A stretch of DNA of 64,000 bases from Alishewanella aestuarii B11 (GTDB lineage: Bacteria; Pseudomonadota; Gammaproteobacteria; Enterobacterales; Alteromonadaceae): NCBI RefSeq assembly GCF_000280055.1, contig NZ_ALAB01000011.1, positions 51,906 to 115,905 of the forward strand. The letters run 5' to 3'. Each line of letters starts with the position of its first letter. Position 1 is the stretch's first letter. The translations under genes were made by a program, and so were the position numbers. The notes below the pieces were generated by a model. The model did no database searches and had not been told where the DNA came from. It saw only the letters and a list, made by a program, of their open reading frames with translations. Below, piece by piece: positions 57,518 through 64,000 of the stretch.

Positions 57518-57593
57518 GGGTCATTAGCTCAGCTGGTAGAGCAGCGGACTTTTAATCCGTTGGTCGATGGTTCGAATCCATCATGACCCACCA
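57518..57593 (+). tRNA. tRNA-Lys (UUU), copy 4
   Basis: It is identical to copy 1 over all 76 nt. The preceding spacer shares gttatcctgttt with the spacer between copies 2 and 3, apart from one base. Confidence 0.97.
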
Positions 57594-57667
57594 AACAGCC
57601 TGATACTGTCTTTTTTGAATCGTCCCTTATATAATACCCGCCCTTATCAGCTGACTGAGTGAGCCTA

Positions 57668-58726
57668 ATGGAGCAGCCGTTGTATTTTTCTGAGCAGGAC
57701 TTCCGTTTCCCGAAAAAGCCTGTGCCATTAACTGACGAGCAAAAGCAGGCCTACAGGGCGCGCATTAAAGCACTGCTGGCCGCTAAAGATGCTGTGCTGG
57801 TCGCCCACTACTACACCGATCCGGAAATCCAGGCCCTGGCTGAGGAAACCGGTGGTTGTGTGTCAGATTCGCTGGAGATGGCCCGTTTTGGCAACCAGCA
57901 TCCGGCAAAAACCCTGTTGGTAGCCGGGGTAAAATTTATGGGGGAAACGGCGAAGATCCTGACGCCGGAAAAAACCGTGATTATGCCAACGCTGGAAGCG
58001 ACCTGTTCGCTCGACTTAGGCTGTCCTGCCGCCGAGTTCTCTGCATTCTGTGATCAGCATCCTGACCGAGTGGTGGTGGTTTATGCGAATACCTCTGCGG
58101 CAGTAAAAGCCCGTGCTGATTGGGTGGTTACCTCATCAATAGCGCTGGACGTGGTCGACTATCTGGATAGTCAGGGTAAAAAGATCCTGTGGGGCCCGGA
58201 CAAGCATCTGGGTGCCTATGTGCAGAAGAAAACCGGCGCCGATATGCTGCTGTGGAACGGCGCCTGTATCGTGCACGACGAGTTTAAAGCCAATGCGCTA
58301 CGTGAGCTGAAAAAGCAGCACCCGGAAGCCGCCGTATTGGTGCATCCAGAGTCACCGGATAGCGTAGTGGAGCTGGCCGATGCCGTAGGCTCCACCAGCC
58401 AACTGATTAAAGCGGCGCAAACCTTACCAAACCAACATTTTATCGTTGCGACTGACCGCGGTATCTTTTATAAGATGCAGCAGTTAATGCCGGAAAAAAC
58501 CTTTGTCGAGGCGCCAACCGGCGGTAACGGTGCAACCTGTCGTAGCTGCGCCCATTGCCCCTGGATGGCGATGAACGGCTTAAAAGCCATTGAGGATGCG
58601 CTGCTAAGCCCAAGCGGCCATGAGATCTTTGTTGACGCCGCCTTACGCGAGCGGGCGCTGTTACCGCTTAACCGGATGTTGAATTTCGCCAAAGAGCAAA
58701 AGGTACAGGTAAAGGGCAACGCCTGA
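57668..58726 (+). CDS. nadA: Quinolinate synthase NadA
   Basis: This 352-aa 4Fe-4S enzyme condenses iminoaspartate with dihydroxyacetone phosphate to quinolinate in NAD synthesis. Conserved regions include [25 protein letters not shown] and the C-terminal [10 protein letters not shown], which together hold the cluster cysteines. ATG 57668 is chosen over GTG 57659. A TATAAT (57630-57635) lies upstream. The position after tol-pal and tRNA-Lys is conserved in related genomes. Confidence 0.95.
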   Translation: MEQPLYFSEQDFRFPKKPVPLTDEQKQAYRARIKALLAAKDAVLVAHYYTDPEIQALAEETGGCVSDSLEMARFGNQHPAKTLLVAGVKFMGETAKILTPEKTVIMPTLEATCSLDLGCPAAEFSAFCDQHPDRVVVVYANTSAAVKARADWVVTSSIALDVVDYLDSQGKKILWGPDKHLGAYVQKKTGADMLLWNGACIVHDEFKANALRELKKQHPEAAVLVHPESPDSVVELADAVGSTSQLIKAAQTLPNQHFIVATDRGIFYKMQQLMPEKTFVEAPTGGNGATCRSCAHCPWMAMNGLKAIEDALLSPSGHEIFVDAALRERALLPLNRMLNFAKEQKVQVKGNA

Positions 58727-58830
58727 GTTGTGATTGCTTAAAATAGCGGCAACAACAGCGACCAACGCATTTAACCCTTGCACCGCCGCTGCTTTTTCCC
58801 TAGTATAGCGGCGCTTGCAGTGCAAGCCCC

Positions 58831-58920
58831 GGAGAGATGGCTGAGTGGCTGAAGGCGCACGCCTGGAAAGTGTGTTTAGGTTAACCCCTAACGAGGGTTC
58901 GAATCCCTCTCTCTCCGCCA
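58831..58920 (+). tRNA. tRNA-Ser (GGA)
   Basis: This 90-nt class II tRNA has acceptor ggagaga pairing with tctctcc, anticodon loop ctggaaa (GGA), a long variable arm and encoded CCA. It is followed at once by a strong terminator and then by accessory DNA, so its 3' end is a candidate integration site. Confidence 0.95.
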
Positions 58921-58921
58921 G

Positions 58922-58968
58922 ATAAATGAATAAGGCCCACGCCAAAAGCGTGGGCCTTATTCATTTAT
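58922..58968 (+). terminator. Very long perfect hairpin terminator of tRNA-Ser
   Basis: Two perfect 21-bp arms (starting ataaatgaataaggcccac) flank the loop caaaa, one base after the tRNA. The GC core ggcccacgc is bounded by A/T-rich ends, so it works in both directions. Confidence 0.9.
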
Positions 58969-59081
58969 GCGGACGAGACTGAGGACTTGGTTCGAACCCT
59001 GCGGTTCGACAAATTCGCCGGGAGCGAATTTGGACGCACTTTAGTGCGGCCCGGAGGGCCAGCGCCAAGGATGGCGCTGGC

Positions 59082-59121
59082 AATCCCTCTCTCGGCCCAC
59101 GCCAAAAGCGTGGGCCTTATT
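59082..59121. repeat. Second copy of tRNA-Ser tail and terminator core
   Basis: The sequence aatccctctctc followed by ggcccacgccaaaagcgtgg and ccttatt repeats the tRNA 3' region and 28 bp of its terminator (58934-58961) exactly, but without the rest of the tRNA and spacer. Between the copies lie about 120 bp of hairpin-rich sequence with a second ggttcgaacc T-loop-like string. The pattern suggests an old insertion or unequal exchange next to the tRNA. Confidence 0.7.
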
Positions 59122-59203
59122 GTAGCCGCGCGATTAGTTTGAGAAAGTCCGCAGGTTAGTTTGAGAAAGTGCCGACTTGCAACCGCAGGTTAGTTTGAGA
59201 AAA
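59122..59203. repeat. Three direct repeats of ttagtttgagaaa; possible transposon end
   Basis: The motif ttagtttgagaaa occurs at 59134, 59156 and 59190; the last two share ccgcaggttagtttgagaaa. The block begins TGTAGCCG immediately after the duplicated terminator. Several staggered repeats beginning with TGT are how IS21- and Tn7-like elements display transposase sites, so this may be the left end of an element. No matching right end is visible in the window. Confidence 0.5.
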
Positions 59204-59526
59204 TTCGGGCAGTCCGGGTGCTTAGCTACTTCATTCACTATTAAGGCCACAGCTGTCGTATGAATAACTCCAGTTTCTGACTGCCTGTGCAATAGCTCCT
59301 CCGCTGAGTTCATCAAGCAAAGCAGGTCTGGGTTTGATTCCGTTAACGACTTAAATTGCTCTATTCGTTTAAACAAAGCATCGATTTTTAAACAGTTGCT
59401 AAACCCTCTGCGCAAACACCCTTTAAGCTGGCCATAAAACTCCCTTAATGTTAACAGTTCGGGAACAACATATAGCCAGTTGAAATTCTCGCAACAAATC
59501 AGGAACTGATTAATCGCGTTTTAAAT
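59134..59526 (-). pseudogene. Start-less open frame running into the repeat block
   Basis: A frame of about 130 codons without a good start (only an internal TTG at 59415) reads C-E-N-F-N-W-L-Y-V-V-P-E-L-L and later H-T-T-A-V-A-L-I-V-N-E-V-A. Its last 20 codons are made of the repeat sequence. I do not recognise the protein. It may be a gene tail cut by the element end, or a rarely used small gene. It slightly overlaps the end of the DUF4124 gene. Confidence 0.35.
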
Positions 59527-60016
59527 CCTCTCTCAATCTATCGATGCGGTTATCCAGAGAACGGATGTCGGTATCGTATTGCATAGCTACTGCAGACATC
59601 TCTTTTGACAGTGACTCTTCCCAGGTGGCACCGGCCAGATTATTTGCAGCTGATTGCTTGGTTCGGCGAAGTTGTGCCATTTTTTGGTCACGCTCTCGCA
59701 TCTTACGATTGCGCTCAGCAGTTAACCGGGTAATTTCCGTATTGATGTTCCGCTTCCTGATTGACTCGTTAATACGTGCCAATTCAGCTTCATGGTTAGC
59801 TGCAGGTTGGGTCGGCCTTGCCGTTTGTGTTACACTATCGTTTACCTGGGGTGGATCAGATTGAACTGAGTTTTCAGTTGAATATTGGGTTAACTCTGCA
59901 TTATCAGCACAGGGCTGCTGGCTGTATTTTACAACGCCATTGACTTCACACTTATACACCTGTGCATAGGAACACACGGGGAATAACAGCGTGGTGGCAA
60001 TTAATAGCTTGCGCAT
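59510..60016 (-). CDS. DUF4124-domain secreted protein with coiled coil
   Basis: This 168-aa protein has a signal peptide (L-L-F-P-V-C-S-Y-A-Q), then the DUF4124 core V-Y-K-C-E-V-N-G-V-V-K-Y-S-Q-Q-P-C and a charged coiled coil (residues about 75-165, rich in Arg, Glu and Gln). The two Cys could form a disulfide. The function is unknown. It is divergent from the three-gene module across a 179-bp gap. Confidence 0.8.
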   Translation of the reverse strand: MRKLLIATTLLFPVCSYAQVYKCEVNGVVKYSQQPCADNAELTQYSTENSVQSDPPQVNDSVTQTARPTQPAANHEAELARINESIRKRNINTEITRLTAERNRKMRERDQKMAQLRRTKQSAANNLAGATWEESLSKEMSAVAMQYDTDIRSLDNRIDRLREDLKRD

Positions 60017-60195
60017 AGTGCAACCTCAAGTCCGTTTGTTATGTACCGAAGAATAGTAGCCTTACTGAGTTAAAAGTTCAAAGACTGCTGCCTTTCTGAC
60101 CACTTAATGCTAAAAACTAGGTCTTGACTTTTTACGATATATAACTGAGAGTTGTCCCGCGTCCTAGGACATAGGACTTTCAGTTGGTGGTTAAT

Positions 60196-60834
60196 ATGAA
60201 AAGTCAAGATATCGTCGTGCTCTTCAAAATAGAGTCGCTCACACAGCGCTGGATCAATCCTAATCGGTATGATGCAGAGTTGCTTGTACCGCATGATTCG
60301 TCTATCGATTGGCTGGGCGATGCTCTTCTGCATAACGATGCGCCACCTGTTGCCTTCACTGAGAGTCTGTTTTCCGTAAGAGCCTTAGAGCAGGACACGG
60401 GGATCAGCAAATCTCAAGTTAGCTTAAGTCTGAAACGAATGTTTGACGTAGGTCTAGCAAAAGCCGATCGTAAAACCGGCTTACCCAAAACCAACACTCG
60501 CGCGCTGCTTGAATTCATCGCATACGGTATCCAATACGTTTTTCCTGCAAAAGAAGGCGAGGTGACCCGTGGGATCCCGACATCAATTGCTGCGCCGGTT
60601 CTGCAAGGTAAGTTAATGACTTCCGGGGAGCTCGCACCCATCTGGCCTTATTTCAAAGGGCAGACTAAAGGTGTGGCTGTTCAACCGTTACATGAAAATA
60701 TCTTTGCCGCTATTCGAACAGATGATTTAACGTACGCATTATTAGCGCTAACCGATGCTGTTAGGATTGGCCATTCTCGGGAACGTGGGATCGCTATCGA
60801 CATGATGCGTAAACTGTTGCGGGTAAGCTCATGA
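60196..60834 (+). CDS. Winged-helix-like regulator/antitoxin of a three-gene module
   Basis: This 212-aa protein has a helical N-terminus (M-K-S-Q-D-I-V-V-L-F-K) and an HTH at about residues 59-88 (V-R-A-L-E-Q-D-T-G-I-S-K-S-Q-V-S-L-S-L-K-R). A C-terminal region follows with G-I-P-T-S-I-A-A-P-V-L and A-V-R-I-G-H-S-R-E-R. I know this layout from genes paired with nucleotidyltransferases, where it probably acts as regulator or antitoxin. ATG 60196 is used; GTG 60187 and TTG 60184 are alternatives. The stop overlaps the next start by 4 bp. Confidence 0.75.
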   Translation: MKSQDIVVLFKIESLTQRWINPNRYDAELLVPHDSSIDWLGDALLHNDAPPVAFTESLFSVRALEQDTGISKSQVSLSLKRMFDVGLAKADRKTGLPKTNTRALLEFIAYGIQYVFPAKEGEVTRGIPTSIAAPVLQGKLMTSGELAPIWPYFKGQTKGVAVQPLHENIFAAIRTDDLTYALLALTDAVRIGHSRERGIAIDMMRKLLRVSS

Positions 60835-61514
60835 GTAAGATCAATTTCCAAAAAGAGATGCTAGTCCAGGTGGCCACTGCTCTGGATGAATTGCTGCCTC
60901 AGGTCGTGTTTATCGGCGGGTGTACCACCGGGCTATTTCTAACTGATGATTTCACCAAAGAGCAGGTTCGGTATACCGATGATGTTGACTTAATTGTGAA
61001 CGTCGGTAGTTATTTTGACTGGACTCAACTGTCTGAGCGTTTGGGCCAGTTGGGTTTTCGTGATTCAATGGAGCAGGAAGTTATCTGTACTAAGATGCTC
61101 GGTCCACTGAAAGTGGACTTTATGCCGGATAATGCCGACATTCTCGGGTTTAGTAATCGTTGGTATCATGATGCGATGGCAACTGCTCGGGATTTTACGC
61201 TGACTGAGGCGATCACTATTAAGCTCGTCGAGCCGGTTTATTTTGTGGCCACAAAGCTTGAGGCGTATTTAGGGCGCGGAAACGGTGATGCGCTATCCAG
61301 CCACGATATTGAGGATTTGATTAATATCTTTGATGGACGCGCAGAAATCGTTGCTGAGGTTAACGCGGTTGATGGGGAGCTTAGAGACTTTATTCGAATT
61401 CAGCTTCAAGCGCTGCTTGACGATGCTAATTTTGAGTATGCCGTGCAAAGCGCGACAGGAAACAATAGCGCGCGGGAGTCACTCATTTTTGAGCGCATTG
61501 AGGCCTGTTTATGA
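60831..61514 (+). CDS. AbiEii-like nucleotidyltransferase
   Basis: This 227-aa protein has a DNA polymerase beta-type nucleotidyltransferase core: G29-G30 in F-I-G-G-C-T-T-G, the metal-binding pair D51/D53 in T-D-D-V-D-L-I-V and a third acid D96 in K-V-D-F-M-P-D. A later helix, F-V-A-T-K-L-E-A-Y-L-G-R-G, follows the DUF1814/AbiEii pattern. Relatives act as toxins that modify tRNA or proteins in toxin-antitoxin or abortive-infection systems. All catalytic acids are present. It overlaps both neighbours by 4 bp. Confidence 0.85.
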   Translation: MSKINFQKEMLVQVATALDELLPQVVFIGGCTTGLFLTDDFTKEQVRYTDDVDLIVNVGSYFDWTQLSERLGQLGFRDSMEQEVICTKMLGPLKVDFMPDNADILGFSNRWYHDAMATARDFTLTEAITIKLVEPVYFVATKLEAYLGRGNGDALSSHDIEDLINIFDGRAEIVAEVNAVDGELRDFIRIQLQALLDDANFEYAVQSATGNNSARESLIFERIEACL

Positions 61515-62260
61515 GCGTAGCAGATATCGCTCAGCCTGAAGGCTTTATTGCGTTGCCAGGATCTGCTCAACTGCTGTACGACGATGCGACGGTAATATTT
61601 CGCTTTAAAGATCTCTTGTTGTTGGCGATGTTTGATATCTCAACGTCACGCCCCTTGCCAAAAGATCTATTATTAACGACCTTTAAAGCGTCTATCGATG
61701 ATGCGATAGCCCGCTCTGAACTGGCTACAGAGCCCGTATCATTATTGAACACGCTGCAATGCTTCGCTGGGAAGCTCAATGAGCAGCTAAGCGGCGGATG
61801 TGTCAGTATCACGGTAGCGTTTATTGATGCGCAGAGGGTATGGGGCTATTGTGCTGGCGATGTGAGAATGGGCTATATGCGAGAAGGTGCGCTGAATTGG
61901 CTCTCGCCCGTTCATACCGCGGCGAACGTTTTTGTACCCTTTACTGACGAGCTCAAATCTTCATCAAACCGCCATGTCTTGACGCGGTGTTTAAAGCTTC
62001 ACCGCGCTTTTGCGCCTGAATATTTTCAATTCGATCTACCTGATGATAGCCAGATTGTGTGTGCGACGGATGGATTTTGGTGTGATTTACATTGGGGCAA
62101 TCCACAAAGCCTGGTAAGTGAGCCATCCCAACGCCCCTTCGATGATTGCACATGCCTGTGGTTTAACCCAAGCGCATTATTGGCAAAAGCTGCGCCGTCG
62201 CTGGCACACAATGAGCTGCAATTTATCTCGCAATACGACCACCTTGAGCTCCGTGCTTAA
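61511..62260 (+). CDS. Divergent PP2C-like protein (possible Ser/Thr phosphatase)
   Basis: This 249-aa protein follows the PP2C order of motifs: D24-D25 (L-Y-D-D-A), D42 after L-L-L-L-A-M-F, the strand G-C-V-S-I-T-V-A-F-I, G116-D117 (C-A-G-D-V-R), L-T-R-C-L, D187-G188 (V-C-A-T-D-G-F-W) and D211-D212 (D-D-C-T-C-L-W-F). The classical D-G-x-G-G box is replaced by D-I-S-T-S, so metal binding may be altered. It is the third gene of the coupled module. The PP2C call is from pattern only. Confidence 0.65.
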   Translation: MSVADIAQPEGFIALPGSAQLLYDDATVIFRFKDLLLLAMFDISTSRPLPKDLLLTTFKASIDDAIARSELATEPVSLLNTLQCFAGKLNEQLSGGCVSITVAFIDAQRVWGYCAGDVRMGYMREGALNWLSPVHTAANVFVPFTDELKSSSNRHVLTRCLKLHRAFAPEYFQFDLPDDSQIVCATDGFWCDLHWGNPQSLVSEPSQRPFDDCTCLWFNPSALLAKAAPSLAHNELQFISQYDHLELRA

Positions 62261-62308
62261 TACAAAAAATCATAATTAAGTTTGGCCGTTTTTACCCAAC
62301 GACATTTC

Positions 62309-63874
62309 CTATGATTGCCGAACCATCCCCAACTTCCGATTATTTTTCTCTACGTACATCGAGCGATCACTGGCGCTGATAATGTCATCAAGATCGTCTG
62401 GCAGCGATTCGAAAATGGCACAACCGACACTGGCTGAAACTGTCCGCTCGGTATTACCAAGGTTAAAGGTAACACAGCTCATTGCCTGTTTTAGCTCAGT
62501 ATGTTTTTTGTAAACCTCGGCAATATGTTTAAAACTGGCGATTGCGATAAATTCATCACCGCCCAGTCGGCCGTAGACATCATGTTGTCGCATATTTTTA
62601 GTCAAACAGGCCGCAATTTGTTGTAGCGCCATATCACCAACATTATGGCCGTAGTTATCATTAATCGATTTGAAATCATCTGCATCTATATAAAAAGCGG
62701 CATACAGCATCTGGTCGTCCGGGTCAGACGCAGCAAGCGTTGCCAGTTTCGAGTTCAAACCTCTTCTATTTGCAATACCACATAATGGATCCAGATTAGC
62801 CGCTTGTTCAGCAATGTCTTTTTCCTGAGTAATCCGACTAACCCGTTGTGCCAACGCCAGCGCCAGAATAATAGATTCAATTGCCAGAGCGAACACAAAG
62901 CCATAGCGCTGTATAAAGGGGCTGTAGTTGAGCAACACCACACGAAACAACAGACTGAACAGCACTATCGATAACGCAATACAAATTAAACCTGCCTCAC
63001 GGGTTCCCCGATAAGCTTGCACCAAGGATACGATAAACACCATCGTTACAATCAGCAAAGTACCGTAGCCCATAATGGCGCCAACCCAAAACAGCGGCAG
63101 ACTTTCCGCAAAGAGTGCCCGCAGAATTGCGCAGCCACACACCACCAACGAAAAGCCAATAACAGCGTAATTTAAGTAGGGGAAATCTTGTTTGATATAT
63201 AAAAAATTGGAAAAAAACCAGCTGGCACTCAGGACCGTGAAGCCAATACTCAAGATATAAGCGAATTTGTGCAGCTCGGCGATATCTTCACTGAAGAAGA
63301 TGAACAGCTGGCCTTCCTGCAGTACTAAAAAAGCGGTCAGACAGGCAATATAAAAACCATATAACTTTAAGGCCGGCGCTTTAATTCTCCAGCCAACTAC
63401 AAAAGACAGTAACATCAACGTAAAGCCTAAGCCATAAAAGCCGCCCATAATCAGACTATGCTGTTGGCTAGCCGTGAGAAAATCTTGCTGATACTGCCAT
63501 TTAAAGCGGGGAGTGTATGCCTGTTCAGCTTCGAGTTTTAGGGTCGCCTTGAAAAGCCCCTGTGGCAACGCATAGGCGATTTGTCCTGCGGTAATAGTCA
63601 AACCGACTTCATTGCCAAGGTCCAGCTGATGGCTGATTAAACCGGGTCTTTGAAAAGTCAGCACGCCATCTTCTGCTAAATCACATTGCAATAAGAAAGC
63701 GTTTTGTCCTTTATAAAGCGGCACCAGAGTATTTTTGCCTGATTGCAGTTGCCAGTGCTCAATGCCGGTTGCCAGATTTCGGGTCAACTGACAACCGGCA
63801 TCGGCAAATACCTTCGCAGAAAAGGTACCGGCGAGGAGTAACAATAACGTAATCTGCAGTATCCTTTGCAACAA
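62309..63874 (-). CDS. Diguanylate cyclase with 7TMR-DISM sensor
   Basis: This 521-aa membrane protein has a signal peptide, an extracytoplasmic domain (to about residue 140), seven transmembrane helices (about 140-340) and a C-terminal GGDEF domain with the intact motif Y-G-R-L-G-G-D-E-F. It should make cyclic di-GMP in response to an external ligand. An inhibitory R-x-x-D site is not obvious. It is convergent with the PP2C-like gene and marks the return to core-like DNA. Confidence 0.92.
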   Translation of the reverse strand: MLQRILQITLLLLLAGTFSAKVFADAGCQLTRNLATGIEHWQLQSGKNTLVPLYKGQNAFLLQCDLAEDGVLTFQRPGLISHQLDLGNEVGLTITAGQIAYALPQGLFKATLKLEAEQAYTPRFKWQYQQDFLTASQQHSLIMGGFYGLGFTLMLLSFVVGWRIKAPALKLYGFYIACLTAFLVLQEGQLFIFFSEDIAELHKFAYILSIGFTVLSASWFFSNFLYIKQDFPYLNYAVIGFSLVVCGCAILRALFAESLPLFWVGAIMGYGTLLIVTMVFIVSLVQAYRGTREAGLICIALSIVLFSLLFRVVLLNYSPFIQRYGFVFALAIESIILALALAQRVSRITQEKDIAEQAANLDPLCGIANRRGLNSKLATLAASDPDDQMLYAAFYIDADDFKSINDNYGHNVGDMALQQIAACLTKNMRQHDVYGRLGGDEFIAIASFKHIAEVYKKHTELKQAMSCVTFNLGNTERTVSASVGCAIFESLPDDLDDIISASDRSMYVEKNNRKLGMVRQS

Positions 63875-63971
63875 CTGTTTATCCTTACAATACGCGCTAA
63901 AAGATTCTGGCTTTAGCTTAACAGATTTTGTTTCTTATTTAGCCACTAAACAGTAAAATCTTAATTTATTA

Positions 63972-64000
63972 GGGCGTGTTGACGTTTGCTGCTTGTTTTT
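63972..64000. repeat. MITE end at the right window edge
   Basis: The last 29 bases equal the inverted right end of the 10726-11037 element exactly, and are preceded by TA (63970-63971). The remainder of the element lies beyond the window. Confidence 0.75.

Noticed and set aside
57225..57593. Regular repeats of about 76 bp with short spacers, CRISPR-like at first sight
   Set aside because: The repeats are complete tRNA-Lys genes and the spacers are short and similar to each other.
62261..62308. Possible right end of the element behind tRNA-Ser (aattaagtttggccg)
   Set aside because: It does not match the ttagtttgagaaa motif in either orientation well enough to be called an end.

Overview
The window reads as a chromosomal segment of a free-living, aquatic gammaproteobacterium in or near the Alishewanella / Rheinheimera / Arsukibacterium group of the Alteromonadales. 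This placement is an inference from the gene content: FadE with a FadR-like operator, CmoA/CmoB, RuvABC, Tol-Pal, a tandem of tRNA-Lys genes, NadA, a PEP-CTERM protein and an ExeM-like nuclease. It also rests on the overall codon style. No 16S gene is present to confirm it. Genes are dense and lie on both strands.

Left part (1-24000). A truncated dienelactone-hydrolase-like gene runs in from the left edge, followed by a MITE-like repeat and a Tas-like aldo/keto reductase. Next comes an arsenic-detoxification operon (arsR, a dedicated GAPDH, arsJ). From about 5400 to 11200 lies a mosaic of scars and acquired genes: a tail of an S9 peptidase, an IS3-type transposase scrap, an LtrA-family membrane protein, two quinone-oxidoreductase genes (one beheaded), and an SDR gene divergent from a LysR regulator. 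The mosaic ends with an ISAs1-type transposase remnant cut by a 312-bp MITE with a TA target duplication. Then follow chrA, an M1 aminopeptidase, a SIMPL protein, a Phd/ParE-type toxin-antitoxin pair with an operator-like palindrome inside its promoter, an EamA transporter, a lipoprotein hydrolase, a TetR regulator, a tricorn-like S41 protease and a run of small membrane or redox proteins.

Middle part (24000-46500). A TetR-controlled RND efflux operon is followed by a DksA/TraR zinc-finger protein, an Atm1-like ABC exporter and ppnP. A large secreted nuclease carrying a C-terminal dockerin-like module is followed 20 bp later by a cohesin-like, PEP-CTERM-anchored protein. A group II intron sits directly behind a terminator hairpin. 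Housekeeping genes follow: fadE, yafJ, purMN, a LysR regulator and cmoAB.

Right part (46500-64000). The core block aspS-yebC-ruvCAB, tolQRAB-pal-cpoB, four identical tRNA-Lys(UUU) genes, nadA and tRNA-Ser(GGA) is conserved in order. The usual ybgC gene is missing between ruvB and tolQ and is replaced by about 850 bp without a convincing gene. Directly behind the tRNA-Ser terminator lie a duplicated terminator, a transposon-end-like set of repeats and an accessory segment. The accessory segment carries a three-gene, translationally coupled module: a winged-helix-like regulator, an AbiEii-like nucleotidyltransferase and a divergent PP2C-like protein. This module is the best candidate here for an undescribed (possibly defence or toxin-antitoxin) system. 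A 7TMR-DISM diguanylate cyclase and another MITE end close the window.
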